This document shows, one piece after another, positions 49,830 through 60,269 of a DNA stretch of 64,000 bases; the stretch's first letter is position 1; each line of letters begins with the position of its first letter. This stretch comes from Agromyces protaetiae (GTDB lineage: Bacteria > Actinomycetota > Actinomycetes > Actinomycetales > Microbacteriaceae). The notes beneath the pieces are model-generated. The model worked only from the letters and a program-made list of their open reading frames with translations, did not search any database and was not told the origin of the DNA. Location of the stretch: positions 1,364,001 to 1,428,000 of the forward strand of contig NZ_CP133018.1 in assembly GCF_030866785.1 (NCBI RefSeq), given 5' to 3'. Made by a program: the position numbers and the translations under genes.

Positions 49830-50420
49830 ATGCCCACAGACCCTCAGCCGACGTCCCGCGTGCGCGCCGCCGACGAGCTCAAACAGGTCGCCCTCGAGCA
49901 GTTCGCGACGGTCGGTTTCGCGGCGAGCTCGCTGCAGCAGATCGCCGACCGCGCCGGGTACTCGAAGTCGAGTGTGCTGTACCACTACGCCTCCAAAGAG
50001 GCGCTGCTCGAGGCCGCGATCGGGCCGGCCATCGACCTGCTCGAGCGTCTGCTCCGGGACTTCGTCGACGCCGGCCGCACGCTCGACGCACGCCGCGTGT
50101 TCATCCGGGAGTTCGTCGACTTCCTGCTCGGCAACCGGCTGGCCGTGCACACCTTCGTGAACCAGGGCCAGTTCCTGCGGGACATCCCGGTCATCGAACG
50201 CGCGAACACCGTGATCCGCGGGCTCGCCGACTCCATCTGCGACGCCGATGCGCCGCTCGCCGAGCAGATGCGCTTCGGCGTCGCGCTCGCCGGCGCGACC
50301 TACGCCCTCGTCGCCGACGAGACGATCCTCGAGGACGAGCAGCGTCACCCCGACGACGAGGTCCGCGAGGCGCTCGTCACCGTGCTCTCCGAACTGCTGC
50401 TGCCGGCCGACGGCCGCTGA
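49830..50420 (+). CDS. TetR-family repressor of the MMPL export operon
   Basis: A 196-residue regulator with the N-terminal TetR helix-turn-helix (ALEQFATVGFAASSLQQIAD, then YSKSSVLYHYASKEALLEAA) and a helical ligand domain. It starts at ATG 49830 in a leaderless arrangement directly after its own operators. The MMPL gene begins 21 bases downstream. The inducer is probably a substrate of the exporter. Confidence 0.9.
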   Translation: MPTDPQPTSRVRAADELKQVALEQFATVGFAASSLQQIADRAGYSKSSVLYHYASKEALLEAAIGPAIDLLERLLRDFVDAGRTLDARRVFIREFVDFLLGNRLAVHTFVNQGQFLRDIPVIERANTVIRGLADSICDADAPLAEQMRFGVALAGATYALVADETILEDEQRHPDDEVREALVTVLSELLLPADGR

Positions 50421-50441
50421 CCGAGAAAGACTGCAACGCCC

Positions 50442-53303
50442 GTGGCCCTCCTCCTCCACCGCATCGGACGCTTCGCCTACCGCCGCGCCTGGCTCGTCCT
50501 CGCCGCCTGGGGCGTGGCGCTCGCCGCGCTGCTCGGCGCGGGCATCGGTCTCGGCGGTCAGCTGCAGGAGTCGTACTCGATTCCCGGCACCGAGTCGCAG
50601 ACCGCGATCGACCAGCTCGCGGCCGTGTTCCCGCAGACCGCGGGAGCGTCGGCGAAGGCCGTGCTCGAGGTGCCCGACGGCGACTCGGTCGAAGACGCCT
50701 CCGCCCGCTCGGCGATCGAGGCCATGGAAGCCGAGCTCGAAGACGTCGACGGCGTCGCCAGCGTGCTCGGCCCGTTCGACGAGTACGCGGGCGACCAGAT
50801 CTCCGGCGACGAGCGCACCGCCTACATCCAGGTCCAGTTCGACGGTCAGACGACGGATGTCTCGCAGGACTCCTTGGATGCGGTCGTCGCCACGGGCGAG
50901 ATCGGCCGGGACGCCGGGCTCGAGGTGGCCTTCGGCGGTGAGGTGTTCGAGGAGACGACGTTCGGGCTCACGATCACCGAGGCGCTTGGCGTGCTCTTCG
51001 CCGGCGTCGTGCTCTTCATCACGTTCGGATCGCTCGTCGCGGCGGGCATGCCGCTGCTCACCGCGCTCGTGGGCGTGGGCGCCGCCTTCGGCGGCATCAC
51101 GATCGTCTCGGCCTTCACGACCGTGTCGAGCACCGCGCCGATGCTCGCGGTGATGATCGGGCTGGCGGTCGGCATCGACTACGCGCTGTTCATCCTCTCG
51201 CGGCACCGCACCCAGCTCGCCCGGGGCGAGGATCCCGAGCACAGTGCGTCCGAGGCGGTCGCGACCGCGGGCGGTGCGGTCGTGTTCGCGGGCCTCACGG
51301 TCATCATCGCGCTCCTGGGGCTCCTCGTGGTCGGCATCCCGTTCCTCAGCGTCATGGGCGTCGCCGCGGCGTTCGCGGTCTTCATCGCGGTCGCCGGCGC
51401 CGTCACGCTCCTGCCGGCGCTGCTCGGACTGCTCGGCCACCGGCTCGTGCCGAAGCCCGGCAGCCGCGCGGCGCGACGGGCGCTCGCCGGCGACGAGGGC
51501 GGAAAGCGCACGATGGGCCGCCGCTGGGTCGACACGGTGCTGAAGGCGCCGATCGTGTTCGTGGTGCTGGTCGTCGGGCTGCTCGGCGCCGCCGCCATCC
51601 CCGCCGCGAGCCTCGACCTGAATCTGCCCGCGGGCAACGGCGAACCGGGCTCGAGCCAGCGCGAGGCCTACGACATGATCGCCGACGGGTTCGGCCCCGG
51701 CGCCAACGGGCCGCTCATCGTCACGGTCGACATCACCCAGACCACCGACATCTTCGACGACCTGGACGCGATCGGCGCGCGCCTCGCGGAGGTCGACGGC
51801 GTCGACTACGTCGGTCAGGGCATGCCGAACGAGACGGTCGACACGGCGATCATCCAGGTCATCCCCGAGAGTGCGCCCGACGACCCCGAGACCAAGCACG
51901 TGGTGCAGGAGATCCGCGACCTGGAGCCCTCGATCACCGCCGACTTCGGCACACCCATCGCGGTCACGGGCTACACGGCCGTCTCGATCGACATCTCGCA
52001 ACGACTGAACGATGCGCTCATCCCGTTCGCGCTCATCGTCGTCGGCCTCTCGATCGTGCTGCTGCTCATCGTCTTCAGGTCGCTGTTCGTGCCGGTCAAG
52101 GCCGCACTCGGCTTCCTGCTCTCGGCGTTCGGCGCGATCGGGGTGACCGTCGCGGTCTTCCAGTGGGGCTGGGCGGCCGAGCTGTTCCACATCGAGCCGG
52201 GCCCCATCCTCAGCTTCCTGCCCATCCTGCTCATGGCGGTGCTCTTCGGGCTCGCCATGGACTACGAGGTGTTCCTCGTGTCGGGCATGCGCGAGGAGTA
52301 CGTGAAGACCAAGGACCCGCGTACCTCGATCGTGCACGGCTTCCAGCACGCGGCCCGCGTCGTCACGGCCGCCGCGCTCATCATGTTCTTCGTCTTCTTC
52401 GCCTTCGTGCCCGAGGGCTCCGGCGTGATCAAGGGCATCGCCTTCGCGCTGGCCGTCGGGGTCGCCTTCGATGCGTTCCTCGTGCGGATGACCCTCGTGC
52501 CGGCCGCGATGGCCCTCGCCGGCCGCGGCGCCTGGTGGTTGCCGACGTGGCTCGCCCGCGCGCTGCCCGACGTCGACATCGAGGGCGAGGGCCTCAGGAC
52601 GCACCTCGACCAGGCGGCGTGGGCGGCATCCCGACGAGCGGCCGTGCTCGCCGAGGACGCCGTCTTCGGCCTGCCGGACCGCCCGATCGGCCCGGTCGAC
52701 GTCGAGGCGCCGACCGGAGGGCTGCTGCTCGTCTCCGGCGAGCCGGTCGATCGCCGGATCGTGGCCGCCGCGCTCGCCGGCCGCCTCGCGCCGGTCGACG
52801 GCCGGGTCGCGGTGCTCGGCGAACCGCTTCCCACCGGGGCATCCGCCGTGCTCCGCCGCGTCGCGATCGCCGAGCTCGACACCGACGCCACGCGAAGCGT
52901 GGCGGACCTGATCGCCTCCCGGCTCGACGCGACGAGGCCGTGGTACCGGCTCACGCCCTCGACCGCGGCAGTCGACGGCTGGCTCGAGCGCCTCACCGAG
53001 GCGCGCGGCCCCGGAGCGGCCGGCATCGATCGTCACACGAGCGTCGCCGCGCTCGGCGCGGTCGACCGTGCGCTGATCGCGCTGACCGCCGCGCTCGCCG
53101 AACGACCCGACGCGGTCGTGATCGACCTCGACGACGAGACCGGCGCCGACGGCGCCCGGTTCTGGTCGGCCGCGGCCCGGCTCGTTCCGGCCGCCACCAC
53201 CGTCATCGCCGGGGTCGCGCCCGGGCATGACGCCGCACCCTTCGCGCCGCGCGGGCTCAGCACCGTCCGCCTCGGCGCCGTCCTCCAGGAGACGAACCGA
53301 TGA
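50442..53303 (+). CDS. MMPL/RND-type exporter with C-terminal decayed ABC-ATPase-like domain
   Basis: A 953-residue membrane protein. Residues 1 to about 700 are a standard MMPL transporter: two repeats of one plus five helices, each with a large extracytoplasmic loop (for example VGIDYALFILSRHR and GLAMDYEVFLVSGMREEYV). The last 250 residues follow the plan of an ABC ATPase but without its catalytic residues: LLLVSGEPVDRRIVAAAL where Walker A should be (no GKS/T), GRVAVLGEPL, then LGAVDRALIALTAALAERPD at the signature and VVIDLDDETG at Walker B. GTG 50442 has a weak GAGAAAGA upstream. The stop overlaps the YhgE/Pip gene (ATGA). Substrate is probably a lipid or drug. Confidence 0.88.
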   Translation: MALLLHRIGRFAYRRAWLVLAAWGVALAALLGAGIGLGGQLQESYSIPGTESQTAIDQLAAVFPQTAGASAKAVLEVPDGDSVEDASARSAIEAMEAELEDVDGVASVLGPFDEYAGDQISGDERTAYIQVQFDGQTTDVSQDSLDAVVATGEIGRDAGLEVAFGGEVFEETTFGLTITEALGVLFAGVVLFITFGSLVAAGMPLLTALVGVGAAFGGITIVSAFTTVSSTAPMLAVMIGLAVGIDYALFILSRHRTQLARGEDPEHSASEAVATAGGAVVFAGLTVIIALLGLLVVGIPFLSVMGVAAAFAVFIAVAGAVTLLPALLGLLGHRLVPKPGSRAARRALAGDEGGKRTMGRRWVDTVLKAPIVFVVLVVGLLGAAAIPAASLDLNLPAGNGEPGSSQREAYDMIADGFGPGANGPLIVTVDITQTTDIFDDLDAIGARLAEVDGVDYVGQGMPNETVDTAIIQVIPESAPDDPETKHVVQEIRDLEPSITADFGTPIAVTGYTAVSIDISQRLNDALIPFALIVVGLSIVLLLIVFRSLFVPVKAALGFLLSAFGAIGVTVAVFQWGWAAELFHIEPGPILSFLPILLMAVLFGLAMDYEVFLVSGMREEYVKTKDPRTSIVHGFQHAARVVTAAALIMFFVFFAFVPEGSGVIKGIAFALAVGVAFDAFLVRMTLVPAAMALAGRGAWWLPTWLARALPDVDIEGEGLRTHLDQAAWAASRRAAVLAEDAVFGLPDRPIGPVDVEAPTGGLLLVSGEPVDRRIVAAALAGRLAPVDGRVAVLGEPLPTGASAVLRRVAIAELDTDATRSVADLIASRLDATRPWYRLTPSTAAVDGWLERLTEARGPGAAGIDRHTSVAALGAVDRALIALTAALAERPDAVVIDLDDETGADGARFWSAAARLVPAATTVIAGVAPGHDAAPFAPRGLSTVRLGAVLQETNR

Positions 53304-55297
53304 GCACCCGACTGCAATCCCTGCTCGGCCGCACCGACCGCCAACGCCGCACGCGCTTCGCCGCACTGCTCGCGGCCGTCATCCTCGTGCCGCTCGCGGT
53401 CGCCGGCCTCGTCTCCGGCGCGCTCGGCGGCGCCGCCGACCGCCTCGAGACCATTCCCGCCGTCGTGGTGAACGACGATCAGATGGTCACCACGACGCTT
53501 CCCGACGGCAGCGAGCAGACGGTGCTCGCCGGACGGCTGCTCGTGACCGAGCTCACCGGTGACGGGGGTGCCGGTTTCGACTGGTCGATCACGAATGACG
53601 ACGAGGCCGCCGAGAAGCTCGAGTCGGGCGAGGCGTACGCGGTGCTGACCATCCCGCCCGGGTTCTCGGAGTCGATCACGTCGCTGTCGGGCGACCAGCC
53701 CACCAAGGCCGACCTCTCGATCCGCACCGACGACGCGCACGGCTACCTCGCGGGCGCCGTCGCGCAGTCGGTGGGCACCGCGATGAGCGCCACATTCGGC
53801 CAGGCCATCACGGCGCAGTACCTCGAGGGCTTCTACGGCAACCTCGCCACCCTCGGTGGCTCGCTCGGCGACGCCGCGAGCGGCGCGACGGAGCTCTCGA
53901 GCGGCGCCGGCACACTGGCCGATGGGGTCGGGCAGCTGTCGGCGGGCGTCGCGCAGGCGGCGTCGGGCGCGGCGGATGCCTCGGCCGGGGCCTCGACGTA
54001 CGCCTCCGGCGTGCACCAGTTCGCCGACGGCGTGACCGGCTACACGCAGGGCGTCGACGGCATCGCGTCCGGCCTCGGCCAGCTCAGTGCCGGCGCAGCG
54101 CGCGTGGATCAGATCTCCGATGCCTGGGACCAGTACACGGGCGGGATCTCCGCGGGCGTCAGCCAGGTCGACCAGTACCTCGGCCCGGCTGCGACCGGCC
54201 TCGATCAGTTCATCGCTGAGAACCCGGAACTTGCCGCGCAATTCCCGCAGTTGCAGCAGGCGGCCAATGCCGTCACGGGTGTGCGCGGCCAACTCGGTCA
54301 GCTCTCGACCGGCGGCCAGACCCTCGCGGCGGAGTCCCGCGCAGCGATCGATGGTCTGCAGGGCGGGATCGCCGAGGCCGCCGGCGGCGCCGCACAGATC
54401 TCCGCCGGATCCGCGGGTCTCCGCGACGGGGCGACCGGTCTCGCCGCGGGCGCCGACCAGCTCGCCGGCGGCGTGGACGAACTCGCCTCGGGTCTCGGGC
54501 AGCTCTCGACCGGGGCATCCGCCGCCGCGACCGGAGCCACGCAGCTCGCCGACGGCACCACCCAGCTCGCCGACGGCCTCACCAGCGGCGCCGAGGGCGC
54601 CTCGGCGCTGACCGACATCGACGCCGCCGAGACGGCCGACGTGGTGTCGCAGCCGGTGAGCGTCGCCTCCGAGCGCCAGAACGAGATCGGGTCGATCGGC
54701 GAGGTCATCGGCATCCTCTTCGCGCCCATCGGGCTCTGGATCGGTGCGCTCGCGATGTTCCTCGTGTTCCGCCCGATCACGCGCGAGGTGCTCCGCAGTA
54801 CGTCCTCGACCGGTGGCATCGTCGGTCGCACGCTCGTGCGTGCCTCGCTCGTCGCACTCGCGCAGACCGTGGCCGTGGTCGCGCTGCTGCACGCCGCGCT
54901 GGGAGTCTCGTGGGCGGTGCTCCCGCAGACGCTCGCGTTCTCGGCGCTCATGGCGCTGGTGTTCACCGCGCTGCACGCGTTCCTCACCACGGCCTTCGGC
55001 CGGGCGGGACTGCTCGTCTCGCTCGTGCTCGTCGCGCTGCAGATCGCGGCGACGGGCGGGCTCTACCCGATCGAGGTCGTGAGTGCGCCGTTCCAGGCGA
55101 TCAGCCCGTTCCTGCCGCTCACCTGGGCGGTACAGGGCATGCAGGGCATCGTGGCGGGCGTCGGCGGTGGGGTCGTCGGCGGCGCGGCGGCGGTGCTGGC
55201 GCTGTTCGGGCTGGCCGGCGTGCTGCTCACCTGGGCGGTCGTGGCGCGGCGCCGAGGCATCCGCTCGACCGGCCTGACCGCGGCCGCGCTGGGCTGA
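53300..55297 (+). CDS. YhgE/Pip-family ABC-2-like membrane protein
   Basis: A 665-residue protein with one N-terminal helix (about 18-40), a long extracytoplasmic part rich in Gly-Ala-Ser-Leu heptad-like repeats (about 190-430, such as LSSGAGTLADGVGQLSAG) and about five C-terminal helices of ABC-2 type. The family includes phage infection protein Pip and ESX-linked YhgE/EsaA-like proteins. Its ATG overlaps the MMPL stop by four bases. The pairing suggests a joint envelope exporter under TetR control. Confidence 0.87.
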   Translation: MSTRLQSLLGRTDRQRRTRFAALLAAVILVPLAVAGLVSGALGGAADRLETIPAVVVNDDQMVTTTLPDGSEQTVLAGRLLVTELTGDGGAGFDWSITNDDEAAEKLESGEAYAVLTIPPGFSESITSLSGDQPTKADLSIRTDDAHGYLAGAVAQSVGTAMSATFGQAITAQYLEGFYGNLATLGGSLGDAASGATELSSGAGTLADGVGQLSAGVAQAASGAADASAGASTYASGVHQFADGVTGYTQGVDGIASGLGQLSAGAARVDQISDAWDQYTGGISAGVSQVDQYLGPAATGLDQFIAENPELAAQFPQLQQAANAVTGVRGQLGQLSTGGQTLAAESRAAIDGLQGGIAEAAGGAAQISAGSAGLRDGATGLAAGADQLAGGVDELASGLGQLSTGASAAATGATQLADGTTQLADGLTSGAEGASALTDIDAAETADVVSQPVSVASERQNEIGSIGEVIGILFAPIGLWIGALAMFLVFRPITREVLRSTSSTGGIVGRTLVRASLVALAQTVAVVALLHAALGVSWAVLPQTLAFSALMALVFTALHAFLTTAFGRAGLLVSLVLVALQIAATGGLYPIEVVSAPFQAISPFLPLTWAVQGMQGIVAGVGGGVVGGAAAVLALFGLAGVLLTWAVVARRRGIRSTGLTAAALG

Positions 55298-55306
55298 CCT
55301 CGGGGC

Positions 55307-56167
55307 TCAGCGACCCTCGCCCGGCAGCAGCGTCTCGAGCGCGCGCTGCGAACGGCTCGTCTCGCGCGGGCGGGGGGCCTGACCGAGGTGCCGACGGGCG
55401 AACTCGAGGGTCTCCCGCAGCAGGTCGATGCGGTCGTGTTCGGTCTTCGCCTTCCGGGTGTTGACCTCGGCGACGACCGAGCCGTTCCACTCGCGCTCGG
55501 CGAGCAGCCCGAGCACCTCGGCCACCGGCTCCCGGCCGTGACCGGGAAGCAGGTGCTCGTCGAAGATCTGCCCCTCGCCGATGGCGCCCGAACCGTCGCA
55601 GAGATGGACGTGGCGCAGGCGATGCCCGAGGTCCTTCGCATACGCGAGGCTGTCGACGCCGGAGAGCGCCGCGTGCGAGAAGTCGAGCGTCACCGCGTCG
55701 CAATCCATGACGCGCGGATCCCAGCCGGGTGAGTAGGCCTTCAGATTCTTGCCCGCTGCGCGCCAGGGGAACATGTTCTCCACCGCGATCTCGACGCCCC
55801 GGCGTTCCGTGATCTCGCGCACGATCGAGAGGAATTTCTCGGCGTAGCCCGACTGCCAGCGGAACGGCGGATGGACGACGACCGACTCCGCGCCGACCGC
55901 GGCCGCGAGCTCGGCCGTGCGGTCGAGCTTCACCTTCGGGTCGCGCCCCCAGACGAAGTGGGTCAGCAGCAGCACCGGCGCGTGGATCGACAGCACCGGA
56001 AGCGCGTACCGCTTCGAGAGCTCGCGCAGCACTTCGGGCTGCTGTGTGGTCTCCTCCTGGGTGACCATCACCTCGACGCCGTCGTAGCCGGACAGCTTCG
56101 CCAACCGGAACGCGTGCTCGGGACCCTGCGGGTAGACGCAGGTCGTGCTCATGCCGACTCGGATCAT
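55307..56167 (-). CDS. Sugar phosphate isomerase/epimerase-like TIM-barrel protein
   Basis: A 286-residue AP-endonuclease-2-like (xylose isomerase-like) barrel with the metal-binding landmarks LSIHAP, VVHPPF, VENMF, LDFSHAAL, HVHLCDG and EVN. Homologues are isomerases or epimerases of sugars, polyols or inositols, and the substrate cannot be told here. ATG 56167 is chosen; TACACT on the minus strand (56178-56183) is a -10 ten bases upstream. It converges on the YhgE/Pip gene with a nine-base gap. Confidence 0.82.
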   Translation of the reverse strand: MIRVGMSTTCVYPQGPEHAFRLAKLSGYDGVEVMVTQEETTQQPEVLRELSKRYALPVLSIHAPVLLLTHFVWGRDPKVKLDRTAELAAAVGAESVVVHPPFRWQSGYAEKFLSIVREITERRGVEIAVENMFPWRAAGKNLKAYSPGWDPRVMDCDAVTLDFSHAALSGVDSLAYAKDLGHRLRHVHLCDGSGAIGEGQIFDEHLLPGHGREPVAEVLGLLAEREWNGSVVAEVNTRKAKTEHDRIDLLRETLEFARRHLGQAPRPRETSRSQRALETLLPGEGR

Positions 56168-56271
56168 CAGGTGGGCCAGTGTAGTGCGCCGAGGTGAAAG
56201 GTCGGCACGAACGGAGTGGGCGGAATCCCGACTGTTAGCCTGAGGGGAGCGCGAGGAGGACACCGCCGCCC

Positions 56272-58515
56272 ATGACGACATCTCCCGGATCAGACGAGCT
56301 CTACATCGACGCCGCCTACGACATGGTCGTGGTCTCGAACCGCCTCCCGGTCGACTATCAAGGGGGAGTCGGCGCCGACACGATCTGGCGCAGCTCGCCC
56401 GGCGGGCTCGTCACCGCGCTCGAACCGGTCATGCGCACATCCGGTGGCGCGTGGGTGGGCTGGCCGGGTGTGGCCGACCGCGAGTTCGACCCGTTCGACC
56501 ACGACGGGATCTCGATCATCCCCGTGCCGCTGTCGGAACAGGAGCTCGCCGACTACTACGAGGGTTTCTCGAACGACACCATCTGGCCGCTGTACCACGA
56601 CGTGATCGCGCCGCCGACGTTCCACCGCGAATGGTGGGACGCCTACGTTCGCGTGAACCGGCGGTTCGCCGAGGCTGCCGCTCGTGCGGCTGCCGAGGGT
56701 GCGGTGGTCTGGGTGCAGGACTACCAGCTGCAGCTCGTGCCGCGGATGCTCCGCGAGTCCCGCCCCGACCTCGTCATCGGGTTCTTCAACCACATTCCGT
56801 TCCCGGCATACGGCATCTACTCGCAGCTGCCGTGGCGCCGCCAGGTCGTCGACGGCCTGCTCGGTGCCGACGTGATCGGCTTCCAGCGTTTGGCCGACGC
56901 GAGCAACTTCGCGCGTGCGGTGCGCCGCTTGTTCGGCTACGCGACGAAGGGCACCGTGATCGAGGTCCCGGCCGAGGACGGCGAGGTCCGACGGGTCGTC
57001 GCCCGGCACTTCCCGATCTCGATCGATGCCGCCGGCTTCGAGGAGATCGCACGGCGTCCCGAGGTCCAGGAGCGCGCCAGACAGATCCGTGAGGAGCTCG
57101 GCAACCCGGCGACGATCATGCTGGGCGTCGACCGGCTCGACTACACCAAGGGCATCCGGCACCGCATCAAAGCCTTCGGCGAACTGCTCCACGAGGGACG
57201 GCTGTCGGTCGAGGACGCCACGCTCGTCCAGGTCGCGAGCCCGTCGCGCGAACGCGTCGAGACCTACCGGCAGCTGCGTGACGAGATCGAGCTCCAGGTC
57301 GGCCGGTTGAACGGCGACTACTCGACCCTCGGGCACCAGGCGGTGGCCTACCTCCACCACGGGTACCCGCGCGAAGAGATGGTCGCGTTGTACCTGGCCG
57401 CCGACGTCATGCTGGTGACCGCGCTCCGCGACGGCATGAACCTGGTCGCGAAGGAGTACGTCGCATGCCGGTTCGACACCGACGGCGTGCTGCTGCTCAG
57501 CGAGTTCACCGGGGCGTCCGATGAGCTGCGACAGGCGATCCTCGTGAACCCGCACGACATCGAGGGGCTGAAGGACTCGATCATCGAGGCCACGCAGATG
57601 CCCGCGCGCGAGCGCGCGCGACGCATGCGGGCCTTGCGGAAGCGCGTCCGTGACAACGACGTCGCGAACTGGTCGGCGACCTTCCTCAAGACCCTCACCG
57701 GCGTCGGCAAGATCGCGCCGGGCATCTCCGATCCGCTGCAGGCCGCGATCGTCGCGCTCGCGAGCACCGAGCGACTGCTCGTCGCCCTCGACTTCGACGG
57801 CACGCTCGCGCCACTCGTCGACCGTCCCGAGGACGCCCGCGCGACCGAACGCGCCCGTGCGGCGATCGAACGACTCGCCTCCGACGAGGAGACCCGTGTG
57901 GCGATCGTGTCGGGCCGGGCGCTCCAGAGCCTCAGCGAGGTCGCGAATCCGTCGGCGGGCACCCTGCTCTCGGGCTCGCACGGCGTCGAGCTGCAGCTCG
58001 ACGCGGGGGGCGTGCAGGTCGACCTGCGCGAGAACGAGCTCGCGAAGCTCGAGCGCCTCGGACAGATCGTCGAACAGGTCGCCGCAGCGACGCCCGGCGC
58101 ATGGATCGAGCACAAGCCGGCCGGACTCGCGCTACACACCCGGCAACTGAGCACCGCCGACGGTGTGGCGTTGCAACAGGACGCGCGTACGCACGTCGAG
58201 ACCGAGCTCGTGGGCATCACCGTGCGCACGGGCAAGGCCGTGCTCGAGTTCGCCGTACGCGAGAGCGACAAGGGCGAGTCGCTCACCCGGCTCCGCCAGC
58301 ACGTCGGGGCCACTGCGGTGCTCTATATCGGCGACGACGTCACCGACGAAGACGCGTTCGCGACGCTCGACAGCGACGACGTCGGGGTCAAGGTCGGTCA
58401 GGGCAAGACCCTGGCGGCGCATCGCGTGCGCAGCCCGGACGACGTCGCTGAGCTGCTCGAGCGGCTGGCCGATGCCCGCGAGGGCGCGCGCGGGCGAGAC
58501 CCGCGCTGGACATAG
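56272..58515 (+). CDS. otsA-otsB: Bifunctional trehalose-6-phosphate synthase/phosphatase
   Basis: A 747-residue fusion. The N-terminal part (to about 480) is an OtsA glycosyltransferase (GT20) that makes trehalose 6-phosphate from UDP-glucose and glucose 6-phosphate, with [12 protein letters not shown], the [11 protein letters not shown] loop and KEYVACR. The C-terminal part is an OtsB HAD phosphatase with LDFDGTLAP (nucleophile near Asp507), IVSGRAL and [10 protein letters not shown], releasing trehalose. GAGGAGG precedes ATG 56272, and TAGCCT (56236-56241) is a likely -10. Trehalose protects against osmotic and drying stress. Confidence 0.95.
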   Translation: MTTSPGSDELYIDAAYDMVVVSNRLPVDYQGGVGADTIWRSSPGGLVTALEPVMRTSGGAWVGWPGVADREFDPFDHDGISIIPVPLSEQELADYYEGFSNDTIWPLYHDVIAPPTFHREWWDAYVRVNRRFAEAAARAAAEGAVVWVQDYQLQLVPRMLRESRPDLVIGFFNHIPFPAYGIYSQLPWRRQVVDGLLGADVIGFQRLADASNFARAVRRLFGYATKGTVIEVPAEDGEVRRVVARHFPISIDAAGFEEIARRPEVQERARQIREELGNPATIMLGVDRLDYTKGIRHRIKAFGELLHEGRLSVEDATLVQVASPSRERVETYRQLRDEIELQVGRLNGDYSTLGHQAVAYLHHGYPREEMVALYLAADVMLVTALRDGMNLVAKEYVACRFDTDGVLLLSEFTGASDELRQAILVNPHDIEGLKDSIIEATQMPARERARRMRALRKRVRDNDVANWSATFLKTLTGVGKIAPGISDPLQAAIVALASTERLLVALDFDGTLAPLVDRPEDARATERARAAIERLASDEETRVAIVSGRALQSLSEVANPSAGTLLSGSHGVELQLDAGGVQVDLRENELAKLERLGQIVEQVAAATPGAWIEHKPAGLALHTRQLSTADGVALQQDARTHVETELVGITVRTGKAVLEFAVRESDKGESLTRLRQHVGATAVLYIGDDVTDEDAFATLDSDDVGVKVGQGKTLAAHRVRSPDDVAELLERLADAREGARGRDPRWT

Positions 58516-58518
58516 ACT
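58513..58518 (+). promoter_or_regulatory. -10 box for leaderless ilvD
   Basis: TAGACT ends seven bases before the ilvD ATG at 58526 and overlaps the end of the trehalose gene. There is no ribosome site between. Confidence 0.55.
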
Positions 58519-58525
58519 CGTCCTT

Positions 58526-60223
58526 ATGCCCACCGAGTTCGATCACAAGCCCCGTAGTCGCGTCGTCACCGATGGCATCGAAGCCACGACGAGCCGTGGA
58601 ATGCTGCGTGCCGTCGGCATGGGAGATGCCGACTGGGACAAGCCGCAGATCGGCATCGCGAGCTCCTGGAACGAGATCACGCCCTGCAACCTCTCACTCG
58701 GCCGCCTCGCGCAGGCCGCGAAGGAAGGCGTGCACGGCGGCGGCGGCTACCCGCTGCAGTTCGGCACCGTGTCCGTCTCCGACGGCATCTCCATGGGCCA
58801 CGAGGGCATGCACTTCTCGCTCGTGTCGCGTGAGGTCATCGCCGACTCGGTCGAGGTGGTCATGGAGGCCGAGCGGCTCGACGGGTCGGTCCTCCTCGCG
58901 GGCTGCGACAAGTCGATCCCCGGGATGCTGATGGCCGCGGCCCGGCTCGACCTCGCGAGCGTGTTCCTCTATGCCGGCTCCATCGCGCCGGGCTGGGTGC
59001 GACTCTCCGACGGCACCGAGAAGGACATCACGATCATCGACTCGTTCGAAGCGGTCGGCGCGGTCAAGGCCGGCAAGATGAGCGAGGCCGACGCCAAGCG
59101 CATCGAGTGCGCCTTCGCGCCGGGCGAGGGCGCGTGCGGCGGCATGTACACCGCCAACACGATGGCCTCGGTCGCCGAGGCGCTCGGCCTCTCGCTGCCC
59201 GGTTCGGCCTCGCCGGCGTCGGCCGACCGCCGCCGCGACTACTACGCGCACCGCTCGGGCGAGGCCGTGGTCAACCTGCTGAAGCAGGGCATTACCGCGC
59301 GCCAGATCCTCACCAAGAAGGCATTCGAGAACGCCATCGCGGTGGGCATGGCGCTCGGCGGCTCGACGAACATCGTGCTGCACCTGCTCGCCATCGCCCG
59401 TGAGGCCGACGTCGATCTCACCCTCGACGACTTCAACCGGATCGGCGCGAAGGTGCCGCACATCGGCGACCTGAAGCCGTTCGGCAAGTACGTCATGAAC
59501 GACGTGGACCGTCGCGGCGGCGTGCCCGTGCTCATGAAGGCGCTGCTCGAGGCCGGCCTGCTGCACGGCGACGTGCTCACCGTCACCGGCAAGACCATGG
59601 CTGAGAACCTCGCCGAGCTCGACCTGCCCGCGCTCGACGGCGAGGTGCTGCACACGCTCGACGACCCGATCCACGAGACCGGCGGCATCACAATCCTGCA
59701 CGGCTCGCTCGCTCCCGAAGGCGCGGTCGTGAAGACCGCCGGGTTCGACGCCGCCGTGTTCGAGGGCCCGGCCCGCGTGTTCGAGCGCGAGCGCGCGGCG
59801 ATGGACGCCCTCACGAACGGCGAGATCTCACACGGCGACGTGATCGTGATCCGGTACGAGGGCCCGAAGGGCGGGCCCGGCATGCGCGAGATGCTGGCGA
59901 TCACGGCCGCCATCAAGGGCGCCGGGCTCGGAAAAGATGTACTACTCTTGACGGACGGTCGATTCTCAGGCGGCACAACCGGCCTGTGCATCGGCCATCT
60001 GGCACCCGAGGCGGTGGACGCAGGTCCGATCGCCTTCGTGCGCGATGGTGATCTGATTCGGGTCGATATCGCGGCTCGTTCCATCGACCTACTGGTCGAC
60101 GAAGCCGAGCTGGCCGCCCGCCGCGAAGGCTGGGCGCCGCTTCCTCCGCGCTACACCCGAGGCGTCCTCGCGAAGTACTCCAAGCTCGTGCGCTCCGCTG
60201 CCGAAGGCGCGACGACGGGCTGA
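58526..60223 (+). CDS. ilvD: Dihydroxy-acid dehydratase
   Basis: A 565-residue Fe-S dehydratase that converts 2,3-dihydroxy-3-methylvalerate and dihydroxyisovalerate to the 2-keto acids of isoleucine and valine synthesis. The three cluster cysteines are seen in ITPCN (Cys54), AGCDKS (Cys127) and [12 protein letters not shown] (Cys204). It is first of ilvD-ilvB-ilvN-ilvC, with only 46 bases before ilvB and no sign of an attenuator peptide. Confidence 0.96.
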   Translation: MPTEFDHKPRSRVVTDGIEATTSRGMLRAVGMGDADWDKPQIGIASSWNEITPCNLSLGRLAQAAKEGVHGGGGYPLQFGTVSVSDGISMGHEGMHFSLVSREVIADSVEVVMEAERLDGSVLLAGCDKSIPGMLMAAARLDLASVFLYAGSIAPGWVRLSDGTEKDITIIDSFEAVGAVKAGKMSEADAKRIECAFAPGEGACGGMYTANTMASVAEALGLSLPGSASPASADRRRDYYAHRSGEAVVNLLKQGITARQILTKKAFENAIAVGMALGGSTNIVLHLLAIAREADVDLTLDDFNRIGAKVPHIGDLKPFGKYVMNDVDRRGGVPVLMKALLEAGLLHGDVLTVTGKTMAENLAELDLPALDGEVLHTLDDPIHETGGITILHGSLAPEGAVVKTAGFDAAVFEGPARVFERERAAMDALTNGEISHGDVIVIRYEGPKGGPGMREMLAITAAIKGAGLGKDVLLLTDGRFSGGTTGLCIGHLAPEAVDAGPIAFVRDGDLIRVDIAARSIDLLVDEAELAARREGWAPLPPRYTRGVLAKYSKLVRSAAEGATTG

Positions 60224-60269
60224 GTGCTGCGCCCCACCCGCTCACTCACCGTCCAGCAGAAGGATACGA

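Noticed and set aside
49320..53366. A 1,348-residue minus-strand open frame opposite the TetR-MMPL genes
   Set aside because: It spans several real genes and an operator region, and its product is highly charged low-complexity sequence.
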